Shown: positions 32,513 through 42,733, counted from the first letter of the stretch. The stretch is DNA of 54,268 bases from Candidatus Aminicenantota bacterium (GCA_011772425.1 WVZO01000676.1:3102-57369); one strand, 5' to 3'. Notes: generated by a model from the sequence alone, not told the origin. Translations and numbers: made by a program.

Positions 32513-33651
32513 TTTAACTTCCCCTCAGCACCCAGCACCTTTTTAAAAATCTCCTGCATTCGCTGAACCATCAGGTTTTCAGTAAAATTTTCCCGGTACA
32601 TTTCCAGGCTTTGCCTTCCCATTTTGTTCCTGATTTCCGCTTTTTTTATTAAGAATTTTATTTTTTCTGCAATCTGTCCCGGATTTTTAGGTTCCACGAT
32701 AAAACCGTTTCTTCCATCTATCACCGACTCGACGATTGCCCCATGATCAGTAGAAATAATGGGCAAACCGGCAGCCATTGCCTCAACAATCACCCAGGGG
32801 TGTCCCTCGTTGGGATAAAAAGTAGGAAAAACAAAGATGTCGGAAGATGCCAGCAGTTTCAACTTTTCATCACCTTTTACCGGCCCGATGACCTCTACCG
32901 GGAGGTCCGGTCTTTCTTTCATAATTTTTTCAAATTCCATCCGGGTTTTTGTGTCCCGCCAATATCCGGCAAAAAGAAATTTAATGTTCGTGTTTTTTAT
33001 CTTTTGACTTTGGTCGATAATTACTGCGGCTTTCAGCACGTCCAACACACCCTTGCTGCCGATAAAATTCCCTAAAAACAATACTCTAATATTATTTTCA
33101 CTTTTTGTTACGGGCGGGAATGTATAATTACCGCCATTGGGCACTACAAATATCCTCTCATCGGGAATAAGCCAATTAAATAGATGAGTTAGGTTACTGC
33201 CCAGTACGATTTGTGCACTCACTTTCCGGTGAACATACCGCACCCACCACTTAGTCAGCCGACCAGCAGAATCATACCAATTCTTAAAATTACCCCCTCG
33301 TAAGTGACAAATAACTTTACAACCAAACAACCTGGATATAAGAATACAAATGGAATCCCTGCAGTAACTCACCGTGGTCTGCCCCACAGGAATATAGACA
33401 AGCCGGGGTTTGTGTTTTAAAATCAACCGGATTAAATTGAAATACTGCTTAAAGACCAGGTAAAAATTTGTGAAATCAAATTTACCCAGGGTATTTATAT
33501 CGCGATGATCGGATAAATCCAGGTGAATTAACTCAAATTCATCTTTTAAAGATGAATTAAGAAGACTCAGTGTTGCCACAGCCGGGCCGATATAAGGTGG
33601 TGGTAATTTCCCAAAAAATATAACTTTCTCTTTTAATCCTGGATCATTCAT
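32509..33651 (-). CDS. GT4-family glycosyltransferase
   Basis: 380 residues with two Rossmann-like halves. The N-terminal half begins FGKLPPPYIGPAVATLSLL. The C-terminal donor-binding half has VLFLGNFIGSKGVLDVLKAA, VFVFPTFYPNEGHPWVIVEAMAAGLPIISTDHGAIVE, with the EAMAAGLP motif of the retaining GT4 family. It adds one sugar to the lipid-linked repeat unit on the cytoplasmic face. It overlaps both the asparagine-synthetase-like gene upstream (8 bp) and the methyltransferase gene downstream (4 bp). Donor and acceptor are unknown. Confidence 0.88.
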   Translation of the reverse strand: MNDPGLKEKVIFFGKLPPPYIGPAVATLSLLNSSLKDEFELIHLDLSDHRDINTLGKFDFTNFYLVFKQYFNLIRLILKHKPRLVYIPVGQTTVSYCRDSICILISRLFGCKVICHLRGGNFKNWYDSAGRLTKWWVRYVHRKVSAQIVLGSNLTHLFNWLIPDERIFVVPNGGNYTFPPVTKSENNIRVLFLGNFIGSKGVLDVLKAAVIIDQSQKIKNTNIKFLFAGYWRDTKTRMEFEKIMKERPDLPVEVIGPVKGDEKLKLLASSDIFVFPTFYPNEGHPWVIVEAMAAGLPIISTDHGAIVESVIDGRNGFIVEPKNPGQIAEKIKFLIKKAEIRNKMGRQSLEMYRENFTENLMVQRMQEIFKKVLGAEGKLK

Positions 33652-35452
33652 TGTTCTTTGAAAACCAAATATAAGCCATTAGCAAACGGGGGATTTCAAC
33701 GGGTTCACCCTGGAGATGATCGCTGACGATACCGTAAAGCAGACTCTCTTTTATACCTTTATTCCATTCTTCCTGCCATTCCCGTCCGTGAGAGGTGTTT
33801 TTAATAAAATTGTAACTGTTTTGCAGGCCAATTTTCCGCAGCATCCAGTAATCCCGGTTATGGCCTATTGAAGCGGCTTTTCTTAATATGTATTTCGTTT
33901 TGCCTTTTTTAACTTTAAAATAAGAAGGAATACTGAGGGCCAGGGAAACCATACTGTCAGTCCAAAAAGGCGAGACAGGTGTCATGCCGTAATACTGCAG
34001 AAGTTCCAACGGCGAATGGAAAAATATCTCCGGGCACATACCAATGGATTGATAGGTGAAATAAAGAATCATATCATGAACATCATCAGCAGGAAAGGTT
34101 TTTATAAAGGAATCCCTGGAAGGTTTGATCCCCAGGTCAAAGATATACCGTTCAAAATCCCGGTCATACTTCCTGTTTTTTTCCAATTTTCTTTCAGGGT
34201 AAGGAGGTATGCCATCCAGCCAATTGTTCAATAGGATAGTTAGCTTCTTGATTTTCGATCCTTTTATTCGTTTGATAATCGACATAATCTGGGGGACCAA
34301 TTTCAATGGTTTCAAACGGTTATAGAGCTTAAATAGTTTATGATACTGCATATGGCGGTTCATGCCAAAAAACAAACGGTCCACACCATCGCCGTCCCAC
34401 AGTGAATCCAGGCCATCCTTTGCAGCTTCAGCAAAAAGAATCGCCATGGCCGCGTCATTAAAGGCAATAGGCTCACTGGTGATGGAACTTGCCGGTTCTA
34501 TATTTTCAATTAGCTGCCTGGGGCTAATTGCGATTTTTCTGAGTGCAATATCAAAATCCCCGGCCAACCGGTTCACCCTGCTGGACTCATCGTATTCCAA
34601 CCCATCCAACCCATATGCCAGGTTATAACCGGCAACACTTATGCCCATCTCTCTTGCTTTTTTGGCTATCAATCCGGAATCAACTCCCCCACTAAGGGCA
34701 ACAGCCAATGTTTTTTTATCTCCAACCCGCTTTTGAATCGAAGTTTCCAGGTTCCTGTTTATCTCCGTACAAATGGCAAATTCACTCATACGACGATACT
34801 TCCCGGGATTATACAATTCTGACAGGTTAACGTATTTATCTAGCCTTACTTTTCCTCCACAAATTGTCAAAGTCGATGCCGGGGGTATTTTTAAAATATC
34901 CCGGAATAACGTTTCCCTACAGGACGTAAACCCGAAATGGTAATAATGAATAACCGAAGGGGAAGAAAGGGTTGGCATTTTTTCCCCCAGCAAGAATTTT
35001 ATGCCGGAGATATGGGTAGCAAAATATAGTGTATTATCTTTCTTATTTTGATAGTAGAAGACGGTACGCATCCCGTACTTATCAACAGTAATGACCAGCT
35101 TCGGTTCTTCGATACCCATGCCGGAATAATCGATAATAATGAAACTCCCCTGCAATGTTTTTAAATCCGGTTCCAGGATATAAGGCATTACCAGGGTTTC
35201 TTTTTTCTTATCCATACCGGGTCCCAGGTAAAAAGGCTCATAAATTTGTCCCTGCACCAGGACAAAAGTGCTTTTCTTCTGGTCTCGATACTTAAAAAAA
35301 ATATCCGGGGCACCCAGCCGGTAAATGACCAGGTTGCCTGCGGAAAAAAACACCTCTACACCAGTACTCTTTTGGCGTCCCTTTAACCTTCCGGCAAGGG
35401 AAAATTCCCCGCAAATGCAAGGAAAACAGCTTTCAATCCTTCGTATCTTCAT
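33644..35452 (-). CDS. asparagine-synthetase-like amide ligase (first of three)
   Basis: 602 residues. The ATP-pyrophosphatase loop SGGVDS is at 254-259, followed by YNLAYGLDGLEYDES and LWDGDGVDRLFFG. The N-terminal 200 residues resemble the class II glutaminase domain in shape, but the cysteine required at position 2 is missing (MKIRRIESC). Glutamine hydrolysis is therefore unlikely; ammonia or an amine may be the nitrogen source. In surface polysaccharide loci such proteins are thought to form amides on uronic acids or amino acids. It overlaps both neighbouring GT4 genes. Confidence 0.8.
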   Translation of the reverse strand: MKIRRIESCFPCICGEFSLAGRLKGRQKSTGVEVFFSAGNLVIYRLGAPDIFFKYRDQKKSTFVLVQGQIYEPFYLGPGMDKKKETLVMPYILEPDLKTLQGSFIIIDYSGMGIEEPKLVITVDKYGMRTVFYYQNKKDNTLYFATHISGIKFLLGEKMPTLSSPSVIHYYHFGFTSCRETLFRDILKIPPASTLTICGGKVRLDKYVNLSELYNPGKYRRMSEFAICTEINRNLETSIQKRVGDKKTLAVALSGGVDSGLIAKKAREMGISVAGYNLAYGLDGLEYDESSRVNRLAGDFDIALRKIAISPRQLIENIEPASSITSEPIAFNDAAMAILFAEAAKDGLDSLWDGDGVDRLFFGMNRHMQYHKLFKLYNRLKPLKLVPQIMSIIKRIKGSKIKKLTILLNNWLDGIPPYPERKLEKNRKYDRDFERYIFDLGIKPSRDSFIKTFPADDVHDMILYFTYQSIGMCPEIFFHSPLELLQYYGMTPVSPFWTDSMVSLALSIPSYFKVKKGKTKYILRKAASIGHNRDYWMLRKIGLQNSYNFIKNTSHGREWQEEWNKGIKESLLYGIVSDHLQGEPVEIPRLLMAYIWFSKNNE

Positions 35453-36617
35453 TTATATGCTGTTGAATAAATCGATGAATATTCTCCGCTCGTTTTAGCC
35501 AGGTATAATCAAGGACATCTGCTTTCGCCCGGGCTGCGATTTTAGCGGAGAAATCTTTGTGGTCCAGCAGATACAGGATAGAATCTGCCAGACTTTGCGG
35601 GTCAGAGGGATTAAATAATATCCCGTTTTCTTTATGCCTGATAATCTCAGAAATACTATCCAATGCCGAAGCAGCGATGGGTTTCCCCGCTGCCATATAT
35701 TCGAATAATTTGATGGGTGACGTATATTTAAAATAAGGAAGCTCCCGGTTTGACGGAAGTACCAGGATATCGGCAATTAACTGGAAAGCTCTCACCCGGG
35801 AAGGGGGAACAAAGCCTGTAAATATTATATTTTCAAGGCCGTGAGCAACTGCAATTTCCCGGTACTCATCGTCGAATATTTGCCCCACCAACAACAGTAA
35901 CAGATCTTTGCGGTTCTTCAGCCCGGCAAATGCCTGTATTAAAATATCCACCCCTTTTCCCTTTGCTAACCGCCCGGTATAAGCAATAATTTTTTTACCC
36001 CGCGGCAATCCATACTCAGAGTAGATGGAATCTTTTTCAGGAAAGTTTTCGTATCGATGTATAGCGACACCATCCTGGGCCACCAGGATTCTGTTTTCGG
36101 GGACCTTTATCCCCTTATCGATCAGATCTTTCTTCAAGGCTGACGAAATAACGATCAAACCCGCGTAGGATTTTAAATAAACTGGGCCGGTAAAGAGATC
36201 GTGTAATTCGCAAAAATAACCCCGGTATGCCCGGTTTTTTGCAATTCCTTGAATGACCTTCATGAGTTTCACTACCTTGTGATGGCGTGAAAAAACAATA
36301 AAAGGTTCTCGCCGGTTTCTAAATTCTTTAAAAAGAGCCGATGCCAGGTTAAACAGTGTAAATAATTTTTTAAGGAGGGTTATCTTTCCAATGATCCGGG
36401 AAAGCTGCGGTAAAAATATTATTTCGAAAGTGCTTTTTACGTTATAAAAATTCCATATATCGGTATTGGGCTCCAATTTGAAATCGTTGTTTCGATTAAC
36501 CAGGAGGGTTACGTTGACTTCCGGCAGCTGTGAAAAGGCCTCACACATATTCATTATATTTATCGTGTGAGTCCCACGACCGGGAATTCGTTGAAGTGAG
36601 AGATACAGGATGTGCAT
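35433..36617 (-). CDS. GT4-family glycosyltransferase
   Basis: 394 residues. The acceptor half begins HILYLSLQRIPGRGTHTINIMNMCEAF. The donor half has IIAYTGRLAKGKGVDILIQAFAGL, DILVLPSNRELPYFKYTSPIKLFEYMAAGKPIAASAL, the usual glycogen-synthase-like fold with EYMAAGKP. It lies between two asparagine-synthetase-like genes: 1 bp after one, and overlapping the next by 20 bp. It probably builds the polysaccharide repeat unit. Confidence 0.88.
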   Translation of the reverse strand: MHILYLSLQRIPGRGTHTINIMNMCEAFSQLPEVNVTLLVNRNNDFKLEPNTDIWNFYNVKSTFEIIFLPQLSRIIGKITLLKKLFTLFNLASALFKEFRNRREPFIVFSRHHKVVKLMKVIQGIAKNRAYRGYFCELHDLFTGPVYLKSYAGLIVISSALKKDLIDKGIKVPENRILVAQDGVAIHRYENFPEKDSIYSEYGLPRGKKIIAYTGRLAKGKGVDILIQAFAGLKNRKDLLLLLVGQIFDDEYREIAVAHGLENIIFTGFVPPSRVRAFQLIADILVLPSNRELPYFKYTSPIKLFEYMAAGKPIAASALDSISEIIRHKENGILFNPSDPQSLADSILYLLDHKDFSAKIAARAKADVLDYTWLKRAENIHRFIQQHINEDTKD

Positions 36618-36618
36618 T

Positions 36619-38229
36619 TTACTTAAAAAAGGTCTCCAAATTGAGTTTCAAAGAAAAAAGAAGAACTTTTTGTTTGATTGTCAGGTTCTCTTTATTCAAA
36701 ATATAATGTAACCCTTCAAAGTGTTTTAAAGATGCGATCTGCCCGTCAAGGAATTTGTCCTTATAGATTTTATCGAAGTTAATGTAATTTTTCATCGGTC
36801 TTGCCCCATATACCAGGGCCTTTAGATAAAAGAGGCAGCGAAAAGACAGGTTGGTCATCCTGCTGTTCCCATATCCAAATCCTCTTTCTGTTTTTAAAGG
36901 ATAATGGAAAAAATAGTGAATGTCATGGTCCACATTTAAAATATCTTCATAAAATGTGGTTCTTGCTTTATACCGAACCGGCACCTTTTTTATATATTCA
37001 AAAAAAGCGGTATCGATAAAGGGAAGAGCAAAGTGATAAAATTTCTCTTCAGAGAACATACAGGGATTGGTATAATAGGGGGCGTGAACATAGTAGAGCC
37101 ACTTCTCTGTTTCCAGGTTTCTCTTTTCATCGTATAAACACTCCATAAGATTTTTTAATCTTGAATAACATTCCCCTTTGTATCGGGGAAAAGAAACGTC
37201 CGCCACATCACTGAGGCTGAAATAGTATGGGACGGGGTATGAGAAATTGTTTTCGTCCGACATTATTTTTCGCTGATGCGACCAGGTCAATACGGCATCC
37301 CCGATATAGCCGGAAACAATTAACCTGTCATCATCGGGATTTAAAACCTTTTCATAGAATTTTGAAGGGGCATTCATGGCATGATTAATTAAACCGTTTT
37401 TATATTTTGTTCCCGGTAATACATACTCTTCAAAGTAATCTTCCTGGTTAAAAGGCAAACATATGGAGTCGATGTTGTACTTTTTTGAAAATCCCCTGCC
37501 GATTTCAAAATCAAAGGTGCCTTTTTGACCGAAGGTAAATGTTGTAATCCTATTTTTTTTAAAATGTTTCAGGGCTAAGGCCAATAAAAACCGCGAGTCC
37601 CTGCCGCCGCTCAGGGGGATAAAAAACGTTTTAAAGGGTTCGGTTAAAGCAAGGAACCGTTTCTCAAACAATTCGAATATACCGTATACAGCGTCCGGAT
37701 AGGATGATTCTTTTTCAGGAAAATCAATTTTATAATACTCATGCTCCTCCAATTGATTGTCTTTATATACATAATAGGTAAACGGTTTTAATGATTTTAC
37801 AGGTTTATACAGTGTATCGTTTGAAGGTATATAACCATACATTAAAAAAAGTGCCGTGGATACCGTGTCAAGCTCCTTCCCGGTGTTCATAAGAGGTTTA
37901 AATTTATACAGGAAATCGGTTAGATGGATTTTTCCATCCTTCCGGAAATAGAATATTTTTTTGCATGAATAAAGGTCTGTAAAAAATATTGACCGTTTTT
38001 CCAGGTAATCCGTAACCAGAATAAAAAAAATGCCCCTGGAATGTTCAAGGGTATATACCAGGAACTCATCCGCATCCCAATCGTTTATCAACGGCAGATC
38101 GATTTTGAATCCCATCCAACCCCACAGGCATAATTTGAAATTCTTCGTTTCAATTATTTCAGAAGGAGGGGGAAGCCGTTCAATATTGACATTAAGTACT
38201 GCCGATGGATTTTTATTATTATTATTCAT
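36619..38229 (-). CDS. asparagine-synthetase-like protein (second of three)
   Basis: 536 residues. The pyrophosphatase loop is SGGRDSR (207-213), followed by TFTFGQKGTFDFEIG and HAMNAPSKFYE. The N-terminal region (FKLCLWGWMGFKIDLPLI; RGIFFILVTDY; IHLTDFLYKFKPLM) is a degenerate glutaminase-like domain with no N-terminal cysteine. The SGGRDSR variant is common in asparagine-synthase-related proteins of polysaccharide loci, whose reaction is not established. It overlaps the CapA-like gene by 8 bp and is 1 bp from the downstream GT4 gene. Confidence 0.78.
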   Translation of the reverse strand: MNNNNKNPSAVLNVNIERLPPPSEIIETKNFKLCLWGWMGFKIDLPLINDWDADEFLVYTLEHSRGIFFILVTDYLEKRSIFFTDLYSCKKIFYFRKDGKIHLTDFLYKFKPLMNTGKELDTVSTALFLMYGYIPSNDTLYKPVKSLKPFTYYVYKDNQLEEHEYYKIDFPEKESSYPDAVYGIFELFEKRFLALTEPFKTFFIPLSGGRDSRFLLALALKHFKKNRITTFTFGQKGTFDFEIGRGFSKKYNIDSICLPFNQEDYFEEYVLPGTKYKNGLINHAMNAPSKFYEKVLNPDDDRLIVSGYIGDAVLTWSHQRKIMSDENNFSYPVPYYFSLSDVADVSFPRYKGECYSRLKNLMECLYDEKRNLETEKWLYYVHAPYYTNPCMFSEEKFYHFALPFIDTAFFEYIKKVPVRYKARTTFYEDILNVDHDIHYFFHYPLKTERGFGYGNSRMTNLSFRCLFYLKALVYGARPMKNYINFDKIYKDKFLDGQIASLKHFEGLHYILNKENLTIKQKVLLFSLKLNLETFFK

Positions 38230-39382
38230 AATGTTTTACCTTTTCCGGACGGGTAGAAATTGCTCTCTTACATACTTCGATGACCAATAAAAGGGATAAT
38301 TTCACCATCTTGAAAACTTTTCTCTTCCCGCTGAGGTTGGAATCATGAAAGACCTTTCTTATCTTCCTTATCAACTTATTTTTGATCAAATTGTAGTGAT
38401 AACGTTTCCAGAATTGCCGATATTCCTTTTCGGGCATTTCCATTTTTTTTGAAAGACTCTCTATTTTTTCAAGGAGTTTTTCTTCTTCATGGTTTTTGAT
38501 TAATTGGATTTTATAGTTATTATTTTGAAAAATAGGAACCGGTTTAAAATCAATTTCCCCATTCTTTTTTAATTCCAACTGAACCATTAGCCCGAGACGG
38601 TTCTTTTCCTGCCAATTGGACAGGTCGCTGCTCTTGTAATAAAAATTTGAAAAGAAAAGATGACCAAGACTAAAAAAAATCGGTTTGTTTTTATAGATAT
38701 GGTATCCCTGTATAACATGGGCATGATGTCCCACCACAACATCCGCCCCTTCGTCGATACAAAAGCGGGCAAGGTCCAACTGCTGTGGAGAGGGGTATTC
38801 ATGATTTTCAAACCCCCAGTGCATGACGACAATAACAAAATCACACTCTTTTCTCAGGCTGTCGATTGCATCGCTCACATTGGTCCTGGAGTAAAAAACC
38901 AGGTTGAAGGTTCCATCGTACAACCTTGATTTGACCCAGGGTTCATCCGAAGTAAACGCAGCAAAACCGATGGTTATATTTTTTATCTTTTTCCGTACAC
39001 AATTATTTAGATTCCTTTCATTTGAAACGATTCCAAGAGGAATTAACCCATTTTGTTCGAGGTTCGTCAACGTACTGGTTATCCCCTGAAGTCCATAATC
39101 ATGAATATGATTATTGGCCAGGTTCAAAACATGGAATTTCCATTTTTTCAAATAGGGAAGTATAAAATTTGAACAACCCAATATGGAAGATTTATCTTTC
39201 CTCAAATCATTTCCCTCCCGGATAGGGCATTCAAAATTGGAAAGTACCAGGTCGGAATCGATAAAAAAATGTTCAATATCTTCAAAGGGCCAATTTATCG
39301 AAGTGATACCCCCTGCTGCCAGAGTATCGAATTCACCACCCGGCATTAAATCACCTGTTAACAAAATTTTCAAAGTCTCCAT
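38222..39382 (-). CDS. CapA-family metallophosphatase-like protein
   Basis: 386 residues of the PGA_cap family: LLTGDLMPGG, NFECPI, VLNLANNHIHDYG, VMHWGFENHEYP and VVGHHAHVIQG with IFFSLGHLFF. These are the metallophosphatase-type motifs (GD, NH, GHHxH) seen in CapA of poly-gamma-glutamate capsules and in homologues within polysaccharide loci. There is no CapB or CapC here, so poly-glutamate synthesis is unlikely. Lying between two amide-ligase-like genes, it may act on an amino-acid decoration of the polymer. No signal peptide is seen, unlike many CapA proteins. Confidence 0.85.
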   Translation of the reverse strand: METLKILLTGDLMPGGEFDTLAAGGITSINWPFEDIEHFFIDSDLVLSNFECPIREGNDLRKDKSSILGCSNFILPYLKKWKFHVLNLANNHIHDYGLQGITSTLTNLEQNGLIPLGIVSNERNLNNCVRKKIKNITIGFAAFTSDEPWVKSRLYDGTFNLVFYSRTNVSDAIDSLRKECDFVIVVMHWGFENHEYPSPQQLDLARFCIDEGADVVVGHHAHVIQGYHIYKNKPIFFSLGHLFFSNFYYKSSDLSNWQEKNRLGLMVQLELKKNGEIDFKPVPIFQNNNYKIQLIKNHEEEKLLEKIESLSKKMEMPEKEYRQFWKRYHYNLIKNKLIRKIRKVFHDSNLSGKRKVFKMVKLSLLLVIEVCKRAISTRPEKVKHYE

Positions 39383-39399
39383 GCTTATATCTTATTACA

Positions 39400-41205
39400 T
39401 TACGAATCCCGGTCGATAAAGATCCTGAACCATAACTCAATGGTCAGCCACCTGGAAATCTCCTTTGCCAGGTTTCGTTCTCCTTTTATATGAAGGTCAA
39501 GTGCATTTCTTACCTGCTTTATATTGAAAATGTTCCTCTTTTTAAAGGAGTCTGATTCGATAATATCTTTTGTAAATTTTGCCAGCGGGCCTCGAAACCA
39601 ATGCTGTTCAATTCTCGAGCTCATCATTTTATCCTTTCGATTTCTTACCTTTTCCGGCAAGACTCCTGGGGCTCGCCGAAGTATCACTTTTGAAATTCCA
39701 CGGTGAACTTTCAATTCATTGGGAAGCGAATAAGCCAATTCAACCAGTCGATGATCCATAAAAGGAAATCTCATATCCACATTAAGGGAAAATTTATTTT
39801 TGGTAAATTGCCTGAATTCATCAGGCTGCGAATACAAATCCGAAAGAATATTCTGTGTAAGTAAATTCTTAAAAAGCCTGGGCACTTCTACTTTTTGATA
39901 TTCCCGGTTAACAAACCCGGGATCCATAAAGGAATCCCGCAACTGCTGCTTAGGGGATTTTATTTTTTCTATCAAAAATGGGATTAAAGGATACAGAGAT
40001 CTTAAAAATGAGCGGCTCAATTTAACTTCCCGGTTTTTTGATACAGCAGTAACCTCTTTAAAAAAATTTACCAATCTAAATTTTCTCAGATATTCGGCAG
40101 CAGAAACAAAATAATCGGCCCCGGTTTGACCGCCGATTATGGATTCTGCTCCCTGACCCAGTAAAATGTAGGGGACATCTACTTCAGCGGTATATTTAGT
40201 TAGTGTCCAATACATAAAGGGATGTATCTTATGAAATGGTTCTTCGAAATATTTTACAATCTCATAAAAATCCCTTTCCAGGTCATCCACCCGTGGATAA
40301 ATATCGTGGATAACCGTTTGATTTTTGCTTAATTTCGCTTTCAACGAATCCACCACAGCTTTAATATAAGGGCCTTCATCCAGGGATTTATCATCGAATC
40401 TCAAACTAAAAATATGGAACTTTCTATTGGTTTTCAATTTTTTTTCAATATTCGCAGCAATACTCACAACAAAAGAGGAATCAGGGCCTCCGCTTAATGC
40501 CAGCCCGACTTTTTCAGAGTCTGTTATTCTTTCTTCAATTGATTGAAACATTTTTTCAACAAATGATTTCTCTGCATCCGGGTTTTCTCTTAATCCTTCG
40601 GGGATCATTTTCCTATCAATCGAGTACCATTGGATTTGATTCACTTCTTTCTCCTTAACGGACAAATAATTTCCCATTGAAATTTCATTTATATCTTTAA
40701 AGAAGGTATTATCTCCCCAGGCAATTGAATATTTCATAAAATTATATATTTTCTCATAGTTGGGCTGGACGTTGATTTTCCCGGATTTTATAATGGGGGT
40801 AATATGGGATGCCAACAATAACCCATCCCCGGTTTGGGCATAATAGATTCTGTCTATCCCGAACCTGTCGCGAATACAATAGAGCTGATCCTTATTTATA
40901 TCGTAAAGGATCAGACCGAATCTTCCATTCAATTCATTCGGAAACTCCATCCCGGACCTTTTGTAATTCTCAATAATATCTTTTAGAGAATTGTTATAAA
41001 TCGATCCCCAAAAAACCAGGAAGATATCAGAGGATGGATCATATAAATATTTTATCCCTTGATGAAAAACAAATAGAACCCTCTCATTTTCATAGACGTT
41101 ATATCTCTTGATACCACTACCAATGGCACGACTAAACCTATCTTTAATTTCGCCCACATCCGGATTCCAGGTTGATGTCTTATATATCCCAAAAAATTTA
41201 AACAT
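39400..41205 (-). CDS. asparagine-synthetase-like amide ligase (third of three)
   Basis: 601 residues. It has a full-length glutaminase-like N-terminal domain (FWGSIYNNSLKDIIENY, NGRFGLILYDINKDQLYCIRDRFGIDRIYY), but the nucleophile cysteine is replaced in MFKFFGIY. The synthetase loop is SGGPDSS (238-244), with FSLRFDDKSLDEGPYI, LGQGAESIIGG and MRFPFMDHRLVELAYSLP, which are close to AsnB. AGGAGG lies 5 nt before the ATG. It lies 17 bp after the flippase gene. Loss of glutaminase activity suggests an ammonia- or amine-dependent reaction. Confidence 0.82.
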   Translation of the reverse strand: MFKFFGIYKTSTWNPDVGEIKDRFSRAIGSGIKRYNVYENERVLFVFHQGIKYLYDPSSDIFLVFWGSIYNNSLKDIIENYKRSGMEFPNELNGRFGLILYDINKDQLYCIRDRFGIDRIYYAQTGDGLLLASHITPIIKSGKINVQPNYEKIYNFMKYSIAWGDNTFFKDINEISMGNYLSVKEKEVNQIQWYSIDRKMIPEGLRENPDAEKSFVEKMFQSIEERITDSEKVGLALSGGPDSSFVVSIAANIEKKLKTNRKFHIFSLRFDDKSLDEGPYIKAVVDSLKAKLSKNQTVIHDIYPRVDDLERDFYEIVKYFEEPFHKIHPFMYWTLTKYTAEVDVPYILLGQGAESIIGGQTGADYFVSAAEYLRKFRLVNFFKEVTAVSKNREVKLSRSFLRSLYPLIPFLIEKIKSPKQQLRDSFMDPGFVNREYQKVEVPRLFKNLLTQNILSDLYSQPDEFRQFTKNKFSLNVDMRFPFMDHRLVELAYSLPNELKVHRGISKVILRRAPGVLPEKVRNRKDKMMSSRIEQHWFRGPLAKFTKDIIESDSFKKRNIFNIKQVRNALDLHIKGERNLAKEISRWLTIELWFRIFIDRDS

Positions 41206-41222
41206 ATTAACCTCCTGGAGGA

Positions 41223-42659
41223 TTAAGGATTCATTTTGGGCTTCAAACGAAGAAAAATATATTTTAAATCTTTATAATTTGTCAACAAGATAGAAACAGA
41301 GTAGACCAGGAGAGACAGAGCTAGTACTATCATTAATTCAAAAGAGGTTAATTCCAGGTTTGGATTTATTGAAAAAAACGTTATAATAACAATTGCACCT
41401 CCAATTAAAGGACCTGAAAGGGATTTAAATATTTCAAAAAATGTAAATTTGATATAGTATTTGAGCCATATCATACTGATGATAAAAAGGATGCTTTTAG
41501 CAAGAAGAATAGCCACTGCTGCACCTATCAACCCGTATAAGCCGCCGATAAAAGCACCAATTCCCGTAATAACCGTACGAATAATTCCCAATTTCAATAT
41601 AACTTCCGGTCTATTGATGGCAGGATAAATAGCCACAGATATATGTTCGATGGCTTGAATCGCTCCAACCCCGGAGAGGATAAAAATAATTTTATGGAGC
41701 GGAAGCCACTGCTCTCCTAAAATAAATAAAACCAGCGGCCTGGCATAAAGAGCCAGTATGAACACAAAAGGTAATGTAAATATGGCAATAATTTGAATGG
41801 TTTTCAGGTAACCTTTTTTAATTCTATCGATATCATCCTGGATTTTGGAAAATGAAGGAAAAAGGATTGCCGTGAACGTGTAAGATACACGGCGAATGGG
41901 AAAATAAATAATCCGGTTAGCCAGGGCATAAAAACCAAATATTTGAGACGGAAGCAGCTTGCCAAGTATAAATAGATCGATGTTTCTTTCAAAATAACGT
42001 GAAAGTTGGGCGCCTTTCATTTTAATGGAAAAGTAGATCATTTCTTTTACCGGTTTTAATGCAAAAGAGTTGTGTGGGTGCCAGTGAAATGCCCACCGGA
42101 ATCCAAGGACATTAAATATATTTAATGCCAGCGACTGAAAGACCAGGCTGTAAACCCCAAATCCCAGGTAAGCGCAGGTTATGCCGGCAAGGCCAGACAT
42201 TACGGTAGAGAACACACCTATTTTGGCAGTGGTGGGAAAACGAAGCTCTTTCTCCAGCATCTTGCGATGAATTTGATAAAACGGTGAGATGAGGAAATTT
42301 AAAGAAACGATGATAAGCAGGGGGACCAGTTCGGGATAACCATAAAAAAGGGCAACCCATTTCGCTGTTCCGGCGACGACAACCGTACTAAAAAAGCCCA
42401 ATATAAAATTCAGCCAATACAGCGTAGATATCTGCCGTTGATTGACCTCTTGTTTTTGAATAATGGAGGTACCTAATCCAACTGTGGTAAATGTAGTAAT
42501 AAAAACTGTATAGACAGTAACAATCCCGATAAGTCCAAAATCCTCCGGCGTCAGCAGTCTCGCCAGGATTGCCGTGATTACAAAATTTGCTCCTAGCTGA
42601 AGAAAATTCGCAACTTGCAGCCAGATACCACTCTTGATAACCTTTCGCCCAAGGGACAT
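41223..42659 (-). CDS. Wzx-like polysaccharide flippase (MOP superfamily)
   Basis: 478 residues, hydrophobic throughout with about 12 to 14 membrane segments. The N-terminus SLGRKVIKSGIWLQVANFLQL and the ILARLLTPEDFGLIGIVTVY motif are typical of the lipopolysaccharide/WzxC group. It should move undecaprenyl-linked repeat units to the periplasmic face. GGAGG lies rather far (18 nt) from the ATG. The gene is 17 bp before the third asparagine-synthetase-like gene and next to the polymerase-like gene. Confidence 0.9.
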   Translation of the reverse strand: MSLGRKVIKSGIWLQVANFLQLGANFVITAILARLLTPEDFGLIGIVTVYTVFITTFTTVGLGTSIIQKQEVNQRQISTLYWLNFILGFFSTVVVAGTAKWVALFYGYPELVPLLIIVSLNFLISPFYQIHRKMLEKELRFPTTAKIGVFSTVMSGLAGITCAYLGFGVYSLVFQSLALNIFNVLGFRWAFHWHPHNSFALKPVKEMIYFSIKMKGAQLSRYFERNIDLFILGKLLPSQIFGFYALANRIIYFPIRRVSYTFTAILFPSFSKIQDDIDRIKKGYLKTIQIIAIFTLPFVFILALYARPLVLFILGEQWLPLHKIIFILSGVGAIQAIEHISVAIYPAINRPEVILKLGIIRTVITGIGAFIGGLYGLIGAAVAILLAKSILFIISMIWLKYYIKFTFFEIFKSLSGPLIGGAIVIITFFSINPNLELTSFELMIVLALSLLVYSVSILLTNYKDLKYIFLRLKPKMNP

Positions 42660-42733
42660 TTTATCTTTTATCTTTCAAACCTCCGGAAGTGATTGACAGG
42701 TATTGTACCACGCTTCAACCATTCATTCCATTT

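Noticed and set aside
38222..39382. Poly-gamma-glutamate capsule operon from the CapA-like gene
   Set aside because: CapB and CapC ligase genes are absent, and CapA-like proteins are common in other polysaccharide loci.
33644..41205. Lasso peptide or beta-lactam biosynthesis because of the asparagine-synthetase-like genes
   Set aside because: No precursor peptide, transglutaminase-like protease or beta-lactam partner gene is present; the neighbours are glycosyltransferases.
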